A stretch of DNA of 28,013 nt, taken from CAXSEF01 sp964236535. GTDB lineage: Bacteria; Pseudomonadota; Alphaproteobacteria; Acetobacterales; Acetobacteraceae. A program made the position numbers and the translations under genes. The DNA lies in contig CAXSEF010000036.1 of NCBI GenBank assembly GCA_964236535.1, forward strand, positions 1-28,013, given 5' to 3'. The notes under the pieces are model-generated. The model did no database searches. It was not told where the DNA came from and was given only the letters and a program-made list of their open reading frames with translations. Every line of letters starts with the position of its first letter. Position 1 is the first letter of the stretch. Positions 23,078 to 28,013 of this stretch are shown here, in pieces.

Positions 23078-24449
23078 TCAGGGCACGAGGATCAGCAGCG
23101 ACGCTCCGAACATCACCATCGAGACGAAGAAGCTGATGATGGTGAAGCCCATTATCCGGCGCATGCCGATCTCAGCAATGCCAGCAGCGGCAGCGCCCAG
23201 AACGGTTAGAGCATGTTGGCGACCGCCTTGCCGTACCCAACCCCCTGCGCCGCCTGGCTGACGTGCAGCGCCGCGGCGGGCACGATGAACAGGCCTGCAC
23301 CGCCCAGTGTCCGCCGCCGCTCGGTACGAACAGGCTGATGATGATCGACGAGATGAAGCCCCAGAACGGCAGCGTGTGCGGCATCGAGAAGCGGATGAAC
23401 TACTCGGCTACCACGCCCGCGAGCCCGGTCGTGGTCATGATGCCCATGATCCCACCGTACAGCGGGTAATGCAGCAGCAGCGACCCGGTCACCCGCGCGG
23501 CGCCCTGGATGGAGGCGGCGTAAGCGACGGGACGCCAGTGCAGCAGCAGGCCGAACGCCAGGAAGATCAGGATCAGCGAGTTGATGTCGAGGTGGAACGT
23601 GCCATGCGCGAGCTGCAGCCCGACATACAGCGCGACGGCCGCCACGATCGACAGTTTGAGGATCCAGGCGCGGTCGAGGATGCCGGCGAGGCCGGGGACG
23701 AAGTCGGGCGGCGGGCGGGGCGCGTCCTCGGCGGCGAGGCGTGCCGAGTCGGCCGCGACCACGTCGGCCTCCGCCGGCTGCATGCGCATGTAGATCAGCG
23801 GCATGATCACGACCAAGATCGTGACGGGCACGACGTTGAACACGGAGAACAGCGTCGCGGCGAGCGGCACGACCTCGCCGGTCAGCTTCTGGGTGATGTT
23901 GAGCGCCGAGCCGGGCGTGGCCTCGGCGAGCGCGATCGAGCTGGACAGGCCGGCGGAGAACATCAGAAAGCCGGTGTAGGCCGCGGCCATCAGCCAGGCG
24001 AAGTCCACGCGCTGGCGCTTGGCGAGCTCGCGGGCGAACAGGGCCGAGACGATCAGGCCGAAACTCCAGTTGAGCAGGTTCGCCGAGAGACCGACCAGGA
24101 CGGCGAGGCCGACCGCGGCCCTGGGCAAGGTCGGCAGCGCGGCGAGTGCGGCCAGCAGCCGCGACACCGGCTTGCTGGAGCTGAGCGCGTAGCCGGTCAT
24201 CAGGATCATCACCATCTAGAACGCGAAAGCGAAGATCTGGAAGATGCCGCCATATCAGGCGCCCACCACCTCCTGCACCAAGCCGTGCGGCGCCAGTGCC
24301 AGGGCGAGGGCCGCGGTGACCAGGCTCAGCAGGATCGCGAACACGAAGGAGGCGGGCAGCAACCTCTCGAACAGATAGACGAACGCCGTGGTGATGCGGC
24401 TGAGCAACGGACGGTGCGCCTCGGTGTTCGCGGCCAGCGAGTCGGGCAT
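23078..24449 (-). pseudogene. atoE: Decayed short-chain fatty acid transporter (AtoE family)
   Basis: Homologue of AtoE, a short-chain fatty acid uptake permease. Read through its breaks it spans the whole protein from MPDSLAANTEAHRPLLSRI (ATG 24449, GGAGG upstream) to SMVMFGASLLILVP (stop 23078). Family landmarks are FVYLFERLLPASFVFAILLSLV, YGGIFQIFAFAF, TGYALSSSKPVSRLL, NLLNWSFGLIVSALFARELA and SLFVPSGGGHWAVQ. It is broken by four in-frame stops: TGA at 24255-24257 (expected Trp), TAG at 24216-24218 (expected Gln), TAG at 23400-23402 (expected Trp) and TAA at 23206-23208 (expected Gln), plus two one-base frameshifts near 23293 and 23181. Every stop is explained by a C-to-T or G-to-A change. 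No full-length product is possible. Confidence 0.88.
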
Positions 24450-24498
24450 GTCGCAACCTCCATCGGACGGGCCAGTGTGTCGTGCAGCCACCTGGAAT

Positions 24499-24518
24499 GA
24501 TACCGCCTGGGCGGTATC
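24499..24518. promoter_or_regulatory. Perfect hairpin/palindrome upstream of atoE
   Basis: GATACCGC (24499-24506) and GCGGTATC (24511-24518) flank CTGG, 50 bp upstream of the former atoE start. It could be an operator or leader hairpin of the dead gene, or a remnant of the adjoining repeat element, whose centre resembles the following GATCATGCTGGTTCC. Confidence 0.35.
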
Positions 24519-24571
24519 GGCACGGGATCATGCTGGTTCCACAAATCCGTCGGGTCGGCACGGCAGCGCAG

Positions 24572-24709
24572 GGCAAGCAAGGCCGGGCCCTGCCCGGACC
24601 CGCAAAGGGCCGGCGGCCCCTTGATCCCGTTGACTAAGCATGATGTTCCGGAAGCCTGGCTCGGCGGCAGACGAAGGCAGCGTCTTCGGACCTGCTTGCT
24701 CGCCCTCCA
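24572..24709. repeat. Dispersed palindromic repeat, inverted pair (locus 10)
   Basis: The left unit is near-consensus: GGCAAGCAAGGCCGGGCCC, the hairpin CCGGGCCCTGCCCGG, GACCCG and CAAAGGGCC with a matching arm, then GATCCCGTTGACTAAGCATG as in locus 8. The inverted right unit is worn (CGGCGGCAGACGAAGG) and ends CTGCTTGC. It separates atoE and the transglycosylase gene. Confidence 0.8.
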
Positions 24710-24711
24710 CC

Positions 24712-25578
24712 TCACCCGGTCCGGGCGGCGGCCTTTTGGCTGCGGCAGCCCCTGACCCTGGCCGGGGCGGCCAGCAACGGCCCGACGACTGCGGCCACCT
24801 GACACGGCGACGCGCGTGGCGTGCGTGGCGCGCGCGGCTGGCGGTTGAGGTTGATCACCAGCATGCCGCCGCCGGCCAGCGCCAGGTGCAGCGTGCCCTG
24901 GCGGATCGCGCGCATGTAAAGAGGCTCCGGCGCGCCGACCCCGGTGACGATGCCGGCGCCGACCTGGGCGACGCGATCGCGGTACGCCGCCGCCAGCTCC
25001 GGCGTGTGCGAGTGGTAGAGCCCAACGGCCACGTTCCAGTCGCCGCCGGCCTCGGCCTGCAGCTGGCGCAGGTAGCGCGCGGCGAACTCGGCGTTGGCCT
25101 GCGGGTCGAAGGCGTCCTCGATCGAGCGGAACGCCTCGGGGTGCATCTGCAGGTTCACCTGCATGCAACCCACGTCCATCAGCTTCACGCCGCGGGCGAG
25201 CCCCTGCCGGGCCCAGGCGACGGCGGCGTCCTTGCTGTCGAAGAACAGGCCCTGGCCGTCGGCGTCGATGCTCCACGGCCAGGCGCGCACGTCGCCGAAC
25301 GAGGCGATGGGGCGGCCGCTCTCGGTCCGGGCGATCGCGCCGAGCAGGCCGGGCGGCAGGCCGTGGCGCGCTTCCGCGGCCGCGATCGCGGTGCTGCACT
25401 GTGTGGCCTGGGCGGCGTTCCAGCCGGCGCTGGTCGCGACCGTCGGCATGGGCGACGCGGGCGGAGCCTGCGCCCGTGCAGGTTCTGGTGTCGCGGCGGC
25501 GAACGCGGCCAGTAGCGCGGCCACCGGCCACCGGAGCTGGGCGGGCGGCCCGGTCCAATGGCGAGGCGGGGCGGGCAT
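24712..25578 (-). CDS. Lytic transglycosylase-like periplasmic protein
   Basis: Predicted peptidoglycan-cleaving enzyme with an SLT-type lysozyme fold, 288 residues. A hydrophobic leader (WPVAALLAAFAAATPEPARA) suggests export. The catalytic glutamate is probably E86 in LLGAIARTESGRP; downstream motifs DVGCMQVNLQMHPEAF, FDPQANAEFAARYLRQL and WNVAVGLYHS correspond to the GxMQ, N-AA and Y-x-S motifs of the fold. The insert VRAWPWSIDADGQGLFFDS is typical of a subfamily with an AWPW segment. The last about 35 residues (PAPRTPRASPCQVAAVV and GCRSQKAAARTG) are low-complexity and border repeat locus 10, so the original C-terminus may have ended earlier. The ATG at 25578 was chosen because residues upstream lie in repeat DNA. 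Confidence 0.85.
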   Translation of the reverse strand: MPAPPRHWTGPPAQLRWPVAALLAAFAAATPEPARAQAPPASPMPTVATSAGWNAAQATQCSTAIAAAEARHGLPPGLLGAIARTESGRPIASFGDVRAWPWSIDADGQGLFFDSKDAAVAWARQGLARGVKLMDVGCMQVNLQMHPEAFRSIEDAFDPQANAEFAARYLRQLQAEAGGDWNVAVGLYHSHTPELAAAYRDRVAQVGAGIVTGVGAPEPLYMRAIRQGTLHLALAGGGMLVINLNRQPRAPRTPRASPCQVAAVVGPLLAAPARVRGCRSQKAAARTG

Positions 25579-25642
25579 GATGGGCGGCACCCTAGCCAGC
25601 GACGGATGGCGGGTGCAAATACCGGGGGCTGAAGAAGCCCGA

Positions 25643-25835
25643 GAGAGCAAGGCCGGGCTCCGTTCCGTGCCTGGAGGCGGCACCCGCGAAGTGCCGGCGG
25701 CCGCCTGATCTCTTGTCTCGCGCGGCGACGACCCCGCGAGCGTGCCCGGACGTGCGCGGGTCCGGGCCCCAGGCGCGGCGGGTCCGCGTCCACGCGCGGG
25801 GCGGAGCCCTGGCCTTGTCTGCCCGCCTCGCCTAG
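25643..25835. repeat. Dispersed palindromic repeat, inverted pair, GC-rich variant (locus 11)
   Basis: The left unit reads GAGCAAGGCCGGGCTCCG, CACCCGCGAAGTGCCGGCGG. The inverted right unit has GGCGGGTCCGCGTCCACGCG and CGGAGCCCTGGCCTTGTC. It fills most of the gap between the divergent transglycosylase and glycosyl-1-phosphate transferase genes, and so adjoins promoters rather than gene ends. Confidence 0.65.
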
Positions 25836-25865
25836 GACCGGCGCCTCCCCTGGAGTTTCCCCCGC

Positions 25866-26921
25866 GTGTCGTCTGCGGCCCTGCTGCGCCACCTGCTGTT
25901 CTGCATTGCCCTGGCGGGGCTGTCGGCAGCGATCGTAGCGGGCATGACCCGCGTGGGCCTGCTGGACCAGCCGGTGGCCCGGTCGTCGCACACCCTGCCG
26001 ACGCCCAAGGGCGGGGGTGTCGGCATCGTCGTCGCGTTCCTGACGGGCATCCTCGCTCTTTATGCGTTCGCCGATTTCTCCCGCATTGCCGACCCGTATT
26101 TCCGCGGCGTGATCGTGGCGTCGGTGGGCATCGCGGCCGTGTCCTACCTGGACGACCTGCACGACTGGCCGTTCCCGGTGAAGCTTGCGGCGCAGGCCCT
26201 GGCGGCGATGGTGGTGGTGGCGAGCGGCCTTGTGCCGCACGAGCTGCGGCTGCCGGTGCTGGGTGCGGTGCGGATCGGCTGGCTCGGGGTTCCCGCCACG
26301 CTCGCGTGGATCGTCGGCCTGACCAACGCGGTGAACTTCATCGACGGGCTGAACGGGCTCGCTGGCGGCTCGGCGGCCATCGCCTGCGTGTTCCTCGCCG
26401 GGATCGCCGGCTGGCAGGGCGACTGGTTTGTCTATTTCGCCTCGGCCATCCTGGCGTCGGGACTGCTGGGCTTCCTACCGTTCAACTACCCGCGGGCGCG
26501 TATCTTCATGAGCGATGTCGGCAGCCAGTTCTGCGGCTTCACCCTGGCGGTGCTCGGCGTGGCGGCGGGCCGGTTCGCGCGGGTGGAACTGTCGCTGCTG
26601 CTGGTGCCGATGCTGCTCGCCGGCGTGCTGTTCGACGTGGCGTTCACGCTGGCGCGGCGGACCGCAGAAGGCAGGCGCATCACCGAGGCGCATCGCGGGC
26701 ACCTGTACCAGGTCGCCCATCGCTGCGGGATGGATGCCGCAGTGGTCACCCTGGTATACTGGGGTTTCGCGGTGTGGGGTGGGCTGTGCTGCCTGGGCTT
26801 TGTGGCCGCGCCGTCTGGCGGGCGCCTGTGGTGGGCGATGCTGGTCGTGCCGCCGCCGCTCGCCTGGCTGGGCGCGGTCCGGCTGCTGGCGCGGCGACGC
26901 GGGCTGCGGGATTGGGGGTAG
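25866..26921 (+). CDS. Polyprenyl-phosphate sugar-1-phosphate transferase (WecA/MraY family)
   Basis: Multi-pass inner-membrane enzyme that moves a sugar-1-phosphate from a UDP-sugar to undecaprenyl phosphate, starting a surface polysaccharide. The 351-residue protein has about ten hydrophobic segments. Family motifs: PTPKGGGVGI, the catalytic DD at residues 96-97 (YLDDLHD), NAVNFIDGLNGLAGG at 154-168, FMSDVGSQFCGF (216-227, normally GDxGS) and HRGHLYQ at 276-282. The NAVNFIDG and HR-x-HLYQ forms are of the WecA/WbpL/TagO side rather than MraY. It starts at GTG 25866, with GGAG about 11 bases upstream. No other polysaccharide genes flank it, so the sugar and product are unknown. Confidence 0.9.
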   Translation: MSSAALLRHLLFCIALAGLSAAIVAGMTRVGLLDQPVARSSHTLPTPKGGGVGIVVAFLTGILALYAFADFSRIADPYFRGVIVASVGIAAVSYLDDLHDWPFPVKLAAQALAAMVVVASGLVPHELRLPVLGAVRIGWLGVPATLAWIVGLTNAVNFIDGLNGLAGGSAAIACVFLAGIAGWQGDWFVYFASAILASGLLGFLPFNYPRARIFMSDVGSQFCGFTLAVLGVAAGRFARVELSLLLVPMLLAGVLFDVAFTLARRTAEGRRITEAHRGHLYQVAHRCGMDAAVVTLVYWGFAVWGGLCCLGFVAAPSGGRLWWAMLVVPPPLAWLGAVRLLARRRGLRDWG

Positions 26922-26938
26922 CAGAGTTGGAGCTGGCG

Positions 26939-27115
26939 AGCCGAGGCAAGCAGCACCGATGGCTCTGGTCTTGGCCCGCAGGGCAAAGCAAGAACGGGCT
27001 TTGTCCCAGACCCACCAAAGGACAGGGGCCCTTGGAATCATTCTCTTGAGCATGAGCTTCTCAAGGCCTGCCCTGGGCGGAGTCCGGAGGCAGGGCCTCT
27101 GGCCTTGCCTACCTG
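26939..27115. repeat. Dispersed palindromic repeat, inverted pair (locus 12)
   Basis: A worn left unit (GGCAAAGCAAGAACGGGC, GACCCACCAAAGGACAGGGG and CCCTTGGAATCATT) faces a better inverted right unit (GGCGGAGTCCGGAGG, AGGGCCTCTGGCCTTGCC) across CTCTTGAGCATGAGCTTCTC. Another fragment, GAGGCAAGCAGCACC, precedes it. It fills the gap between the sugar-phosphate transferase and lolA. Confidence 0.7.
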
Positions 27116-27180
27116 GCTGGTCACTTGCGGCCGGGGCCAGCGGGCTTTCCAACGCGGCCGGGCAATGCCAAACCGGGGGG

Positions 27181-27834
27181 ATGCAGCGCCGCACGATCCT
27201 GACCGCCGCCCTGTTCGGACTGGCTGCGCGACCCCGCTCGGGGCTGGCCCAGGAACAGCCAGCGGTGCTTGGGCTGCAGGACGTGGCTGACCTAGCACGC
27301 ATGGAGCAGTACCTGAACGGCGTGCGCACCATGAAGGCGCGGTTCCTGCAAACTGCGCCCGATGGAAAGGTCTCGAACGGGACCGCATGGCTGCAGCGGC
27401 CTGGGCGGATGCGCTTCGAGTACGACCCGCCAAGCCCGCTGCTGCTGGTTGCCGGGCACGGGGTGGTGGTGTTCCACGACTCCCAGCTCGACCAGACCAG
27501 CAACATCCCGGAGGGCCAGACGCCGCTGGGTCTGCTGCTCGACACCGACATCCGGTTCTCCGGCGCGGTGAGCGTGACCGCCTTTCAGCGGCATGCGGGG
27601 CAGTTGCAGGCCACGCTGACCCGCACGGCGACGCCGCAGGAGGGTAGCCTCACCCTGGTGTTCTCGACTCCGCCGCTGGCGCTACGGTCCTGGGTGGTGC
27701 TTGACGCGCAGGGCCGGACGACCACGGTGACGCTGTTCAACCAGCAGTTTGGCGGCACATTCGACCAGAGCCTGTTCAGCTATATCGACAAGAACTTCTA
27801 CGGCAACGACGCGGACTCGCCACCCGGCCGCTAG
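27181..27834 (+). CDS. lolA: Outer-membrane lipoprotein carrier LolA
   Basis: Periplasmic chaperone that takes lipoproteins from LolCDE and carries them to the outer membrane. The 217-residue precursor has an export signal (MQRRTILTAALFGLAARPRSGLA). The mature part shows the LolA pattern: YLNGVRTMKARFLQTAPDGKVSNGTAWLQRPGRMRFEYDPPSPLLLVAGHGVVVFHD read as MKARFLQ, GRMRFEYD and VVVFHD strands of the half-barrel, then TPLGLLLD and SWVVLDAQGRTTTVTLFN. The ATG at 27181 directly follows a G-run that may act as a poor ribosome site; the long open frame upstream belongs to the previous gene and repeat. The DUF1499 lipoprotein in this window could be a client only if it is sorted to the outer membrane. 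Confidence 0.92.
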   Translation: MQRRTILTAALFGLAARPRSGLAQEQPAVLGLQDVADLARMEQYLNGVRTMKARFLQTAPDGKVSNGTAWLQRPGRMRFEYDPPSPLLLVAGHGVVVFHDSQLDQTSNIPEGQTPLGLLLDTDIRFSGAVSVTAFQRHAGQLQATLTRTATPQEGSLTLVFSTPPLALRSWVVLDAQGRTTTVTLFNQQFGGTFDQSLFSYIDKNFYGNDADSPPGR

Positions 27835-28013
27835 GCTGGCTCTGTCGCATCGACCAGGTCGGCCCCATACAGCGGCGGATTAGGTGGGGCGACGTCGCGC
27901 GCCGGCGCGGCATTCGCGCGGACTTGGATGCAGTCGCCGGCTGTCCTAAGGTCTGAACCCTAGGTGTTTGGTCCTGAAGTGAGGTGACGGGGATCAAGGC
28001 TGGAAATGCCTGG
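27835..28013. other. Window end without a recognisable gene
   Basis: The last 179 bp after lolA contain no open frame with a recognisable motif and no clear copy of the dispersed repeat. They could be the start of an intergenic region cut by the window edge. Confidence 0.4.

Noticed and set aside
23078..24449. Stop-codon recoding or programmed frameshifting in atoE
   Set aside because: TGA, TAG and TAA all occur and two one-base shifts are also needed; other genes here end normally with these codons, so ordinary gene decay is simpler.
24326..25558. 410-codon minus-strand frame overlapping the transglycosylase and atoE
   Set aside because: It is a different frame of two better-supported genes joined through repeat locus 10; its central GIKGPPALCG peptide is translated repeat.
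79..27115. The repeats as a CRISPR array
   Set aside because: Copies lie 1-6 kb apart between unrelated genes, vary in sequence and orientation, and there are no regular spacers or cas genes.
27838..27850. GGCTCTGTCGCAT after lolA as an insertion-sequence end
   Set aside because: It loosely resembles IS6-type termini, but there is no matching inverted end or transposase frame within the remaining bases.

Overview
The window is GC-rich chromosomal DNA from an alphaproteobacterium, most likely Acetobacteraceae (Rhodospirillales). The grounds are an F1 ATP synthase operon split from F0, the S4-protein/fdxA/carD trio, alphaproteobacterial GshA next to RsmE, a PhaR/PhaC-type pair, an AapJ-type binding protein, and many intergenic palindromes of a kind I recall from Acetobacteraceae. 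The genus cannot be told from sequence alone.

Layout. 1-7869, all on the minus strand: atpH-atpA-atpG-atpD-atpC, then a diiron ferritin-like protein and a type II NADH dehydrogenase. 8204-10418, plus strand: S4 RNA-binding protein, seven-iron ferredoxin FdxA, CarD-type RNA polymerase regulator. 10703-11421, minus: a small membrane protein and a DUF2934 protein. 11526-13730: divergent phaR and a PhaC-like hydrolase/synthase. 14162-15208: an orphan periplasmic amino-acid-binding protein. 15401-16618, minus: a mosaic protein with an AT-hook, a possible ADP-ribosyltransferase-like domain and a cold-shock domain. 17092-18243, minus: hemW, divergent from a DUF1499 lipoprotein. 18976-19641, minus: an ETFB-lysine-methyltransferase-like enzyme. 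19765-22882: ubiA divergent from rsmE-gshA. 23078-24449, minus: a decayed short-chain fatty acid transporter (atoE). 24712-25578, minus: a lytic transglycosylase-like protein. 25866-27834, plus: a WecA/MraY-type sugar-phosphate transferase and lolA.

Functional themes are energy conservation (F1 ATPase, NDH-2, UbiA for ubiquinone), redox protection (FdxA, GshA, diiron protein), carbon storage (PhaR/PhaC-like) and envelope biogenesis (LolA, transglycosylase, glycosyl-1-P transferase). Apart from the atp operon and rsmE-gshA, these look like separate housekeeping units.

The strongest non-genic signal is a dispersed palindromic repeat in at least a dozen intergenic gaps. A unit starts with GGCAAGCAAGGCC, carries a hairpin such as AGAGGCTCTGCCTCT, a GGACYCGCC linker, then a second hairpin CAAAGGGCC-N3-GGCCCTTTG. 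Two units often face each other, giving an element of about 125-190 bp. Copies split the atp operon between atpG and atpD, lengthen the DUF1499 lipoprotein reading frame, and obscure the methyltransferase start. The most novel-looking protein is the AT-hook/ART-like/cold-shock mosaic.
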